A DNA stretch of 64,000 nucleotides, taken from positions 56,667-120,666 of the forward strand of contig CAMBKF010000002.1 of NCBI GenBank assembly GCA_945868085.1. Reading direction: 5' to 3'. The notes beneath the pieces were generated by a model. That model was given only the letters and a program-made list of their open reading frames with translations, was not told the DNA's origin and ran no database searches. The position numbers and the translations under genes were made by a program. This document shows, piece by piece, positions 17,859 to 26,034 of this stretch (positions are counted from its first letter, which is position 1; every line of letters starts with the position of its first letter). The stretch comes from an uncultured Oscillibacter sp. Its GTDB lineage: Bacteria; Bacillota; Clostridia; Oscillospirales; Oscillospiraceae.

Positions 17859-19571
17859 ATGGACCGGGAAGAACTGCAAAGCCGCCGGGCCTATAACCAG
17901 ATCTGGAACGGCGCCGGACGCTACGACCTGCGCCCGGAGGAGGCGGCCTTCGACGACCAGGGGGACGCCGAGCTCTACATAAACACGATCATGGGCCTGG
18001 CTTACGGCCTGTATGACTTTTCACGCTTTCAGCCCATGCTGCACAGCTTTCAGCTGCAGCAAAAGGGCGGGCTGTATACGGACGTATTCTGGCTGGGCAT
18101 GGAGCATGCGGTGTTTGCCCGGGCCGGAGGGGCGCGGCCTGCCCTGGCGGGCCTGCGCCGGGAATATGCCCAAAGGGCCTTGGCCCGGCCCCATCCCCAG
18201 GATCCCCGGGAGAGCGCCGAGAGCCTCCGGGCCGCCTGGGCGAAGCGCATCCTCACCGGGGAGGAGCCCCAGGATCCCTGGCTGCGGCAGGTGCTGGCGG
18301 CCCTGGAATTTGACCCGGGGTGGAACGAGCAGAAGATCGCAGACAGGACGGAGGAACTGCTGTTTACATTCTTCCGCCGGGCCCGCCGCAGCGTGACCGA
18401 CCGCCAGTGGGCGGCCTTCGCCGGGCGGAGCATCGTCGGCAAGGGCGGCGGCGTCCGCCTGATCCGGCCCAACGCCCTCCGGGCCCTGGGCCGGGGCGAC
18501 CCCAGTGAAAACGCCGGCGGCGGCGCCGGAAAGACTATGCGCCTGCTGAGCTTCCTCCAGGGCAAGACCCCGGAGCCCATCCTGCGGCGCTATGTGGAGG
18601 ACTGCTTCGGCGCGTCCATGCTGACGCCCTCGCAGCTGGCGGAGGCAGAGCGGGAGCTGTGTACGGGGGTACACCGGAACTGCCGGCTGCACTTTACCAA
18701 GGGGACCCCGCCGGACCATCCCATCGGCGCAGATGCCGCCTGGGACGCGGAAAACTTCCAGCGGCAGCGGGAGAAAAACCGGGCGTACTATCAGAAAAAC
18801 CTCCTGCAAAACCGCCTGACCATCGCCCAGCTCACCCAAAAACTGCAGAACACCCTGCTGCTGCAGCAGGACGAGGATACCTCCCTGGGCCGCGTGGGGC
18901 GGCTGCGGGGTGACGCAGCCTGGCGGGCGGCGACATTGGGCGAGCAGCGGATCTTCACCCGCCGCAGCGACAGCCAGCCCGGGGAGCTGTCCGTGGATAT
19001 TCTGCTGGATGGGTCTGCCTCCCAAAACCGCCAGCAGGAAAAGCTGGCCGCCCAGGCCTATATCATTGTGGAGAGTCTCAGCCGGTGCCGCATTCCGGTG
19101 CGGGTCACGGCGTTCTGCTCCGTCAGCGGGTGTACGGTTCTGCGGATCCTGCGGGACTATGACAAGCCGGAGGAGAACGACCGGGTCTTTGACTATGTGG
19201 CCGCCGGGTGGAACCGGGATGGCCTGGCGCTGCGGGCCATGGCCTGGCTCATGCGTAAGGCGGTGAGCCCAAACCGCCTGCTGCTGATTTTGTCGGATGC
19301 CAGCCCCAACGACGACCAGCGCATTCCTGTGGGGGCGCTGCCCCTGGGGGGCTACAGCTACAGCGGAAAGCGGGGTGTGGACGATACCGCCGAGGAGACG
19401 GGGATCCTGCGCCGCCGGGGCATACGGCCCGTGTGCATCTTCACCGGCAGCGACCGGGAGCTGCCCGACGCCCGGAAAATTTACGGCCAGGCCATGGAGC
19501 GCATCCCATCCATCGGCTGGTTTGCCGACGCCGTGAGCCGGTTGCTGTGCCGGCAGCTGCGGCAGGGATGA
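17859..19571 (+). CDS. VWA-domain protein, MoxR partner
   Basis: A 570-residue protein with a C-terminal von Willebrand A domain. The metal-ion-dependent adhesion site DGSAS lies at about residues 384-388 and a second MIDAS-type segment LILSDASPND near 480. The N-terminal 370 residues are helical and arginine-rich with no family I recognise. Pairing directly behind a MoxR ATPase matches CoxE/NorD/ViaA-type systems in which the two proteins remodel a client. No signal peptide or membrane helix, so cytoplasmic. Confidence 0.85.
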   Translation: MDREELQSRRAYNQIWNGAGRYDLRPEEAAFDDQGDAELYINTIMGLAYGLYDFSRFQPMLHSFQLQQKGGLYTDVFWLGMEHAVFARAGGARPALAGLRREYAQRALARPHPQDPRESAESLRAAWAKRILTGEEPQDPWLRQVLAALEFDPGWNEQKIADRTEELLFTFFRRARRSVTDRQWAAFAGRSIVGKGGGVRLIRPNALRALGRGDPSENAGGGAGKTMRLLSFLQGKTPEPILRRYVEDCFGASMLTPSQLAEAERELCTGVHRNCRLHFTKGTPPDHPIGADAAWDAENFQRQREKNRAYYQKNLLQNRLTIAQLTQKLQNTLLLQQDEDTSLGRVGRLRGDAAWRAATLGEQRIFTRRSDSQPGELSVDILLDGSASQNRQQEKLAAQAYIIVESLSRCRIPVRVTAFCSVSGCTVLRILRDYDKPEENDRVFDYVAAGWNRDGLALRAMAWLMRKAVSPNRLLLILSDASPNDDQRIPVGALPLGGYSYSGKRGVDDTAEETGILRRRGIRPVCIFTGSDRELPDARKIYGQAMERIPSIGWFADAVSRLLCRQLRQG

Positions 19572-19589
19572 TAGACTGAAAGAATTCAG

Positions 19590-19633
19590 AAACCTCGGGG
19601 CCCTCCGCGAAAATGCGGAGGGCCCCGAGGTTT
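19590..19633 (+). terminator. Terminator of moxR-VWA operon
   Basis: Long perfect stem AAACCTCGGGGCCCTCCGC with loop GAAAAT, 19 bp past the VWA stop. Confidence 0.9.
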
Positions 19634-19684
19634 ACATGGTTTGTGCAAGGCCCTTGACCATAGACACAGTTTTTTGAGAAAATA

Positions 19685-19718
19685 GAGCAGTCCCCCGGCG
19701 AAAGCCGGGGAACTGCTC
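19685..19718 (-). terminator. Terminator of cstA
   Basis: Stem GAGCAGTTCCCCGGC pairs with GCCGGGGGACTGCTC (one G-T pair) around a TTTC loop on the minus strand, followed by TATTTTCTC. Confidence 0.8.
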
Positions 19719-19753
19719 CTGTTAGGAAAATATTTGAGGAGAGAAAACTCTCT

Positions 19754-21259
19754 TTAGCTGTTCATGGACAGCTTCTTGGCTGCGCGCTTCTTGCCGTACA
19801 CGCAGCAGGCGATGACATAGGCCACGCCGCAGGCGACGCCGATGATGTAGGCAATGGTCCAGGGGATGTTGAAGCCGATCTTGGCATTGGCAATGTAGGT
19901 AACGCAGATGAATGCGTACCAGCCGCCGGGGATCATGGGCATCCAGGCCCACTTAGCCTTGCCGTTTTCAAACATCCAAACGGCGATGCACATCAGGGCG
20001 AACAGAGCCAGGGTCTGGTTGGCCCAGGCGAAGTAACGCCACAGGATCATGAAGCCGTTGTTGTTGATCTTGGCCCACACCAGGATGCCGATGACCAGCG
20101 CGAAGATGGGCAGAGCCAGCCGGATGCGCTTGCCGTTGGTGGACTGATCGATGTGCAGAGTCTCGGACAGGCTCAGACGCAGGGCACGCAGAGCCGTATC
20201 ACCGGAGGTGATGGGCAGAACGATGACGCCCAGCAGAGCGATGATGCCGCCCACATGGCCCAGCAGGTACTTACAAACAACACCCACAGTGCCGGTGGCC
20301 AGAGTGGCCTCGGGGCTCTGGAGGGCCAGGTTGTAAACGCCCATAGCGCCGGCAGCCCAAACCATGGCGATGAAGCCTTCCAGCACCATCATGTTATAGA
20401 AGGTGTTGCGGCCCTGCTTCTCGCTCTTCATAGTGCGGGAGATGATGGCCGTCTGGGTGGAATGGAAGCCGGAGAGGATGCCGCAGGCCACGGTGACGAA
20501 GAAGATGGGCAGGAAGTGGCCGTTTGCGAAGTAGTTTGCGTAAGTAAAGGTATCGCCGGTGCTGGCAACAGTCAGGATGGGGGAGGACCAGTCATCCCAG
20601 ATGTTCAGCAGGGGGAAGCCCTTGACAAAGATGCCGATGAACACGCCGATGGCGGAGAACAGCAGAATACCGCCGAAGATGGGGTAGATCTTGCCGATGA
20701 TGGCATCGATGGGGAACACGGTAGCAATGAGGTAATACAGGAAGATCACACCATAGATGATCCAGGTGGTGGGATCATTGGCCTTGCCGGTGAAGCCGAA
20801 GAGCTGGGTGGCGGCAATGTCGCCGGGGGTGTAGATGAACACGGCACCCACCAGCAGCAGCATGATGCACACGAAGATATTGTAGAACTTATAAATGCCC
20901 TTGGGAGAATAGCGGCGGATCATCTCGGGCATCTGGGTGCCGCCGTCACGCAGGCAGATCATACCGGAGAAGTAGTCGTGCATGGCGCCGCCAATGATGT
21001 TGCCGATGGGAATGGTCAAAAATGCGATGGGCCCGAACAGAATGCCCTAGATGGGCCCGATGATGGGGCCGGTACCGGCAATGTTCAGCAGGTTAATCAG
21101 GCTGTTCTTCCAGCCCTTCATGGGGACAAAGTCAACGCCGTCTTCTTTGGTATAGGCGGGGGTCTTGCGATCATCAGGACCGAACACCTTTTCGCAGAAG
21201 CGTCCGTACAGTGCGGCGCCGCCGATCAAGATAACCAGACCGATCAAAAATGTAGCCAC
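19754..21259 (-). pseudogene. cstA: CstA-family peptide/pyruvate transporter interrupted by in-frame TAG
   Basis: A 501-codon reading frame for a short-form CstA carbon-starvation transporter, intact except for one TAG codon at 21047-21049 (codon 71). There is no frameshift: GTGPIIGPI precedes it and GILFGPIAFLTIPIG follows, together a continuous CstA helix, then HDYFSGM. The remaining 430 codons show no other damage. Gln is plausible at the interrupted position, so a CAG to TAG change fits. Options are a recent nonsense mutation, a sequencing error, or read-through. The GTG start at 21259 is supported by AAAGGAG nine bases upstream. The protein imports peptides or pyruvate in relatives. Confidence 0.85.
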
Positions 21260-21612
21260 AAAAACACACTCCTTTGTAAAAGCGATTTCTCTGTTTTTTC
21301 TCTTTTTTCGACGTCCGGATCGTCAAAAATTGATGCTCAAACTATAGCACCATTTCCCATAAAGTTGTCGTTAATGAAAAGGAAAAGAAATTAAAATTTC
21401 ATAAATAAAATGGCATACTTTGTTAATTCCTACCGCTAAAGGAAACTCTTACAAAGTGTTTGGGAGGGCCAAAATTTGAAAGTGCAAAGATTCCTTATAA
21501 AAGTTCAGCACAACAATAAAAATTTTTAGGACACCTGCCTACAAACCCGGCTAAGGGAGTCATTGAGCGGAAGGGAAATGATTTGCCTGGGAAAAATTAA
21601 CGAGGAGAAAAT
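21260..21612. other. AT-rich gene-free stretch upstream of cstA
   Basis: About 350 bp of AT-rich DNA between the cstA start and the SOD-like gene. ACTATA at 21341-21346 could be a minus-strand -10 box for cstA, without a clear -35. No gene seen. Confidence 0.4.
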
Positions 21613-21629
21613 TGATGCCGGTTTGCATC
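21613..21629 (-). terminator. Weak terminator of the SOD-like gene
   Basis: Short stem GATGC/GCATC at the gene end, followed on the minus strand by AATTTTCTCC. Confidence 0.45.
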
Positions 21630-22266
21630 AGGGGTTGGGGAAGGGCGGCTGCCCGGTAAATACGGCCCGGTAGCGCCGGGAGAGAGCATCCCAGTTGATC
21701 AGCGGCAGCGCCGCCTCCACATAGGCCTTCCGGTCGTCGCCATAGGTGAGGGCGTAGGCGTGGCGGTACAGGTCCAGGCAGAATAGGGGAGACAGGGGCA
21801 GGGCCGTGGCCTGGCCCGGGGTGAACAGGAGCCGCAGCCGCCCGCAGCGATCCGACAGCAGCCAGGTATAGCCCTCCCGCTGATCCGACAGGCTCAGCCG
21901 GCCCAGGGCGCGCAGAAAGTCCTCCATGGAGCCGAAGCAGCGGTCAATGGCCCCGGTGAGGGCGGTCCCGGGCCGGGTGGACCGGGCGGGGGCCAGGGAG
22001 GGAAAATACAGCGTGTGGTTATACACCGCCCCGCCGTGCTCCAGTACATCCTCCCGGATGGGGATGGGCAAGCGGTCGGGATGGAGCAGCAGCTGCGTCA
22101 GCGGCTGCTGCTGCAGGATGGGATAGGGCTGCAGGGCGCGGTTGAGTGCGTCCACATGGCCGGCGAAGATCTTATCGTGGTGGGTCATAATGGTGGCTCG
22201 GTTCAGATTCGGCTCCAGGGCGGCGGTGGGATAGGGCAGACGGGGGAGCGTGTAGGGGAAGGTCAT
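21628..22266 (-). CDS. Divergent Fe/Mn superoxide dismutase-like protein
   Basis: A 212-residue protein aligning by eye with iron/manganese superoxide dismutases. It begins with YTLPRLPYP. All four metal ligands appear present: His in MTHHDK, His in YNHTLYF, Asp and His in CLDLYRHAY. The family C-terminus INWDALSRRY is recognisable. It diverges at second-sphere positions: Trp of NHxxFW is replaced by Phe-Pro, and Trp of DVWEHAY by Tyr. It would detoxify superoxide in the cytoplasm if active. Start ATG 22266 follows AAAGGA; longer frames would cover the divergent promoter. Confidence 0.75.
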   Translation of the reverse strand: MTFPYTLPRLPYPTAALEPNLNRATIMTHHDKIFAGHVDALNRALQPYPILQQQPLTQLLLHPDRLPIPIREDVLEHGGAVYNHTLYFPSLAPARSTRPGTALTGAIDRCFGSMEDFLRALGRLSLSDQREGYTWLLSDRCGRLRLLFTPGQATALPLSPLFCLDLYRHAYALTYGDDRKAYVEAALPLINWDALSRRYRAVFTGQPPFPNP

Positions 22267-22317
22267 GGACAGCGCATCCTTTCCGAATAAAAATTTCGGT
22301 TTAAGTATATGCGCCCC

Positions 22318-22346
22318 TTGACAAAAGATGTTGGGGAGGGCAAAAT
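22318..22346 (+). promoter_or_regulatory. Promoter of PNPOx-like gene
   Basis: TTGACA (22318-22323), 17-nt spacer, CAAAAT (22341-22346), 26 bp before the start codon. Confidence 0.55.
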
Positions 22347-22372
22347 GGGCGGTGAAAAGGAGGTGCGGTATC

Positions 22373-22843
22373 ATGCGCAGAAAAGATAAAGAACGGGACG
22401 CCGCTTTTGCCTGGCAGGCGATGGCGGAGGCCCCCTATGCCACGCTGTCCCTGGTGGACGGGGAGGGCAGGCCCTACGCCGTTCCGGTGTCCCAGGCGGC
22501 CTGGCCGGAGGGGAAGTGCATTTACTTCCACTGCGCCCTGGCCGGGAAGAAGTATGATATATTTGTGAGCGGCTGCGACGCGGTGATGAGTGCCGTGTCC
22601 CGGGCGGAGATCGTGCCTAACCAGTACACGGTGGCGTATGCCTCCGCCGTGGCCAGGGGGCGGCTGGAGATCGTCACGGATCCGGAGGAGCGGATGCACG
22701 CCATGGCGGTGCTGTGCCGGCAGTTTGACCCCGCCGCCGGGGAGAAGTATGTGAGCTGCATGCAGCGTATGGGCGCAAGGACCTGCCTGGTGCGCCTGGC
22801 CGTGGAGGAGATCACCGGAAAAGAGGGCAGGGGAGAAGACTAA
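22373..22843 (+). CDS. Pyridoxamine 5'-phosphate oxidase-like FMN-binding protein (NimA-like)
   Basis: A 156-residue split-barrel flavin-binding protein. The pattern LSLVDGEGRPYAVPVSQAAW then IYFHCALAGKKYDIF and a late cluster with GRLEIV fits the pyridoxamine-phosphate-oxidase-like group that includes NimA-type nitroimidazole reductases. Probably a small FMN reductase of unknown substrate. The start is ATG 22373, seven bases after AAGGAGGTG. A frame starting at 22328 is rejected because it has no ribosome site. Confidence 0.8.
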   Translation: MRRKDKERDAAFAWQAMAEAPYATLSLVDGEGRPYAVPVSQAAWPEGKCIYFHCALAGKKYDIFVSGCDAVMSAVSRAEIVPNQYTVAYASAVARGRLEIVTDPEERMHAMAVLCRQFDPAAGEKYVSCMQRMGARTCLVRLAVEEITGKEGRGED

Positions 22844-22877
22844 AAAAATGTGCCTTCCTCCGGGAAGGCACATTTTT
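22844..22877 (+). terminator. Terminator
   Basis: Perfect stem AAAAATGTGCCTTCC with TCCG tetraloop and T-run, directly after the PNPOx-like gene. Confidence 0.95.
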
Positions 22878-22928
22878 AACCTGTGAAATCCACTTGCGTT
22901 TGCTGCAAAAGAAACGGAATGAACGACC

Positions 22929-23516
22929 ATGACTGAAAAAGAAAAAATGCAAAAAAAGATGCTGTATGATGCAAACTATGACAAGGAGCTGCTGCAGGAA
23001 AGAGCAAGGGCCAAGGACCTGTGCTATCAGTTCAACCGGCTTCGCCCGTCCGATGCGCAGGGACAGCAGAAAATCATGAAACAACTGCTGGGCAAGACGA
23101 AGGGAGCCTTCTGCATCGCTGCGCCTTTTTGGTGTGACTATGGCTATAACATCGAAGTGGGCGAAGACTTCTTTGCCAATCACAATACGGTTATTTTAGA
23201 TGGCGCAAAGGTAAAATTCGGCGACCATGTATTTATTGCGCCCGACTGCGGGTTTTATACCGCCGGGCATCCCATCGACTTTGAGCGCCGGAATCAGGGG
23301 TTGGAATATGCCTATCCGATCACGGTGGGCGATAATGTATGGATCGGGGCGGGGGTGCAGGTCATGCCGGGCGTTACCATCGGAAGCAATGTTGTCATCG
23401 GCGGAGGAAGTCTGGTTGTCAAGGATATCCCAAGCAATTCCGTAGCGGTCGGCAATCCTTGCCGGGTGATCCGGGCCATTACGGAGGAAGACAAGAAGAC
23501 CTGCTGGGACAGATAA
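22929..23516 (+). CDS. Maltose/galactoside O-acetyltransferase family (hexapeptide repeat)
   Basis: A 195-residue left-handed beta-helix acetyltransferase of the Maa/LacA/NodL type. It has an N-terminal helical Mac domain (MLYDANYDKELLQERARA), hexapeptide repeats from about residue 75, the catalytic His in FYTAGHP and the C-terminal GNPCRVIR. It transfers acetyl from acetyl-CoA to a sugar hydroxyl. By eye it is less GC-rich than its neighbours, with more AAA and GAA codons, suggesting horizontal acquisition. Monocistronic, with a terminator after it. Confidence 0.92.
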   Translation: MTEKEKMQKKMLYDANYDKELLQERARAKDLCYQFNRLRPSDAQGQQKIMKQLLGKTKGAFCIAAPFWCDYGYNIEVGEDFFANHNTVILDGAKVKFGDHVFIAPDCGFYTAGHPIDFERRNQGLEYAYPITVGDNVWIGAGVQVMPGVTIGSNVVIGGGSLVVKDIPSNSVAVGNPCRVIRAITEEDKKTCWDR

Positions 23517-23555
23517 ATTTCAGACTGCCGGCTGCATTTGTGAGGGGGCAAATGG

Positions 23556-23587
23556 AAAAGGTGCCCCCCGGAGGGAAGGCACCTTTT
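23556..23587. terminator. Bidirectional terminator
   Basis: Stem AAAAGGTGCC pairs with GGCACCTTTT. It separates the acetyltransferase from the convergent DUF1836 gene. Confidence 0.85.
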
Positions 23588-23599
23588 ATTGGTTCTTGA

Positions 23600-24232
23600 T
23601 TATTGGATATCTGTAAAGTCGTGGGGCTGCTCCGCGGCCAGGACGGCTGCGGGATCGGCTTCCCACAGGCGCAGGAGCTTTTCCGCCAGGATCTTGGAAA
23701 AACCGGCCAGCAGCGCCGACTCCATCACCAGGCACCGGGCCACGCCGTCCGTCCCGGCATCCGGGACGCACAGATCCTGCCAGCTCTGCTGGATCTGCCG
23801 GTTAAAGAGCAGGGCAATGCCCCGGAATTTGCCGCTGTAGTCCTCATAGATCTGCCGCACGGACTCCGGTCCGTCCTGCCCGTCCGCCAACTCCCAGGGG
23901 ATGATTTTCTGCACCTGGCTGATGCCGATGGACTGCTTCAGAGTCAGGATCATGATGAGATAGCAGATGTGGACCCGGTAATACTTCCGCTTCACCGGGG
24001 CGGGCATCAGCTTCAGGCGCACATAGTTATTGATGGCCGAGGCGGTGACGATGCGCTCCTTCTCCTCATTCACCGGGGGGATGAAGCTGAGATACCGCTC
24101 CAGCAGGAGCACCACCTGGTCCATATACAGGCCGAAATCCGGGATGGACTCCCACTGGGGCAGGTGATAGTCGGTGATATACTGATCCCACCGCTGCAGC
24201 TTGTGGGCAATGAGGGCTTTATCGTAGGACAT
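23600..24232 (-). CDS. DUF1836 protein
   Basis: A 210-residue cytoplasmic protein of the DUF1836 type found in Firmicutes. An N-terminal helical segment (MDQVVLLLERYLSFI, then ITASAINNYVRLKLMPAP) resembles a MerR-like DNA-binding region; KRKYYRVHICYLIMILTLKQ follows. Function unknown; a regulatory role is conceivable. The start is ATG 24232, right after GGAGGTGGCACT. An upstream frame to 24280 lacks a ribosome site and is rejected. Confidence 0.75.
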   Translation of the reverse strand: MSYDKALIAHKLQRWDQYITDYHLPQWESIPDFGLYMDQVVLLLERYLSFIPPVNEEKERIVTASAINNYVRLKLMPAPVKRKYYRVHICYLIMILTLKQSIGISQVQKIIPWELADGQDGPESVRQIYEDYSGKFRGIALLFNRQIQQSWQDLCVPDAGTDGVARCLVMESALLAGFSKILAEKLLRLWEADPAAVLAAEQPHDFTDIQ

Positions 24233-24303
24233 AGTGCCACCTCCATAAAAAACACATCTATTATAACAGCAAATCTGCATGGATACAATAGGGAAAAAGA
24301 ACG

Positions 24304-24332
24304 TTGACAGGCCAGATGTAATATGCTATATT
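24304..24332 (+). promoter_or_regulatory. Promoter of SGNH hydrolase-degV
   Basis: TTGACA (24304-24309), 17-nt spacer, TATATT (24327-24332), 52 bp before the SGNH start. Confidence 0.8.
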
Positions 24333-24384
24333 ATTACAAACGATACGGCCGGTAAAAACCGGCCCACAGAAAGGGGCGAAAGCC

Positions 24385-25065
24385 ATGGCTTGTGCGTATA
24401 TTTACGGGGACTCCCTGCTCAAGGCCACGGTGCCGGATGAACAGTTCCGCTATCATTTCCATCTGCCGGAGGTGATGGAGCGATACAGCGGGCGGCAGAC
24501 GGAGGTGGTGAACCGCTCCAAAATGGGCGCCACCATCCGCAAGGGGCAGGCCCTGCTGGAGCACGACCTGCAGCGGGGCATGCAGGCGGATTACGCCCTC
24601 ATTGCCTACGGCGGCAACGACAGCGATTTTGACTGGGACGCCGTGCAGGACAGTCCCCGGGAGAGCCATCTGCCCCGGACCACGCTGGCGGACTTCAAGC
24701 AGATCCTGCTGCAGATGCTGCATCAGCTGAAGGACAAGGGCGTGCAGCCGGTGCTCATGACCCTGCCGCCCATTGACGCCCAGCGGTATCTGGACTTCCT
24801 GTGCCGGGACGGGCGCAGCAAGGAGCGCATTATGGACTGGCTGGGGGACACCCAGCATATTTACCGGCACCAGGAGCTGTATTCGGACACCGTGGCGCGC
24901 CTGGCCTATGAGACGGGCACGCCGCTTATCGGGGTGCGGGAGACCTTTTTGGACGAAAAATGCCTGCCGGGGCTCATCTCAGCCGACGGCATACATCTGA
25001 CTATGGACGGCTACACAAAACTGTTTGACACGCTGGCAGGCTGGCTGCGCAGCGCTGTGACATGA
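24385..25065 (+). CDS. SGNH/GDSL-family hydrolase
   Basis: A 226-residue serine hydrolase of the SGNH fold. Block I GDS is at residues 8-10 (YIYGDSLL), the block III GGND near residue 75, and block V DGIHLTMDG supplies catalytic Asp and His near residue 207. No signal peptide, so cytoplasmic. Likely an esterase or lipase; substrate unknown. It is followed 12 bp later by a DegV gene in the same transcript, compatible with lipid or acyl metabolism. Confidence 0.85.
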   Translation: MACAYIYGDSLLKATVPDEQFRYHFHLPEVMERYSGRQTEVVNRSKMGATIRKGQALLEHDLQRGMQADYALIAYGGNDSDFDWDAVQDSPRESHLPRTTLADFKQILLQMLHQLKDKGVQPVLMTLPPIDAQRYLDFLCRDGRSKERIMDWLGDTQHIYRHQELYSDTVARLAYETGTPLIGVRETFLDEKCLPGLISADGIHLTMDGYTKLFDTLAGWLRSAVT

Positions 25066-25077
25066 AAAGGAGACAAA

Positions 25078-25935
25078 ATGGTACAGATCTTTACGGATAC
25101 GGCAGCCAATCTGCCCATGAAGCTGCTGGAGGAATACGGCATCCGCACGGTGCCCCTGAGCTATGAGGTGGACGGCGTGGAGCCGGATCACAGCATCGAA
25201 TTCAACGGACCCGCCTTTTACGAGGCCATGCGCAAGGGCGCATCGGTGAAGACTTCTATGGTCAACCCCGAGCAGGCAGCCCGGGCCATAGAGGAGAGCC
25301 TGGAGGCGGGCATGGACGTGCTGTATCTGGGCATCTCCGGCGGCATCAGCGGCAGCTGCTGGGGCGTGGGTGTGCAGTGCAGAGAGCTGGAGGAGAAGTA
25401 CGGTCCCGGCCGCATCGCCGTGGTGGATACCCGGGGCGCCTCCCTGGGCGAGGGACTGGTGGTCATTGAGACCGCCCGGCTTGCCAAAGAAGGCAGGAGC
25501 CTCACGGAGCTGGAGGAATTTGCCAAGAGCCGCTGCGCAAGGATGCAGCAGTTCTTCGTGGTGGACGACCTGAAATACCTGCACAAGGGCGGGCGCATCT
25601 CCGGCGGCGCGCGCCTGGCCGGTACGCTGCTGCAGGTGAAGCCCATTCTCCGGGGCGACGAGGAGGGCAAGATCGTGGTGTACGACAAGGTCCGGGGCAA
25701 GAAAAAGGCCCTGGAGGCTCTGGCGGAGATCTACGACAAGACCGTGGACGACCGCAAGGCATTTATCGGCATCGCCCATGCCGACGCGCCTGCCGACGCG
25801 CTGCACCTGCAGAATCTGCTGCGGGACAGGGGCGCCGAGGGGGAGATCGTCCATGTGTGCTACGAGCCGGTCACCGGCGCCCATGTGGGCCCGGGGACGG
25901 TGGCGCTGTTCTTCTACAGCGAGGCGTGGAGATAA
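25078..25935 (+). CDS. DegV-family fatty-acid-binding protein
   Basis: A 285-residue DegV protein. The N-terminal IFTDTAANLP, the YLGISGGISGS motif around residue 85 and the HKGGRISGGARLAGTLLQVKP segment are typical. Relatives bind one fatty acid and act as FakB subunits delivering it to the FakA kinase for phospholipid synthesis. No fakA is in the window. Start ATG follows GGAGACAAA. Confidence 0.93.
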   Translation: MVQIFTDTAANLPMKLLEEYGIRTVPLSYEVDGVEPDHSIEFNGPAFYEAMRKGASVKTSMVNPEQAARAIEESLEAGMDVLYLGISGGISGSCWGVGVQCRELEEKYGPGRIAVVDTRGASLGEGLVVIETARLAKEGRSLTELEEFAKSRCARMQQFFVVDDLKYLHKGGRISGGARLAGTLLQVKPILRGDEEGKIVVYDKVRGKKKALEALAEIYDKTVDDRKAFIGIAHADAPADALHLQNLLRDRGAEGEIVHVCYEPVTGAHVGPGTVALFFYSEAWR

Positions 25936-25940
25936 AAAAC

Positions 25941-25970
25941 TGTCGAAAATTTCTTCGGATTTTTTCGACA
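25941..25970. repeat. Inverted repeat downstream of degV
   Basis: TGTCGAAAA and TTTTCGACA arms flank a 12-nt loop a few bases past the degV stop. Could assist termination. Confidence 0.5.
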
Positions 25971-25984
25971 AAGAGATTAAAAAC

Positions 25985-26021
25985 AAGGGATCCGCTCTCA
26001 CAAGAGCGGATCCCTTATTTT
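25985..26021. terminator. Bidirectional terminator
   Basis: Stem AAGGGATCCGCTCT, loop CACA, then the complement and ATTTTA. Lies between convergent degV and the NSS transporter. Confidence 0.9.
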
Positions 26022-26034
26022 AATTGGTCAGGTA

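Noticed and set aside
25941-25970. Regulatory palindrome for the NSS transporter
   Set aside because: It lies at the 3' ends of both convergent genes, so an operator role is unlikely.
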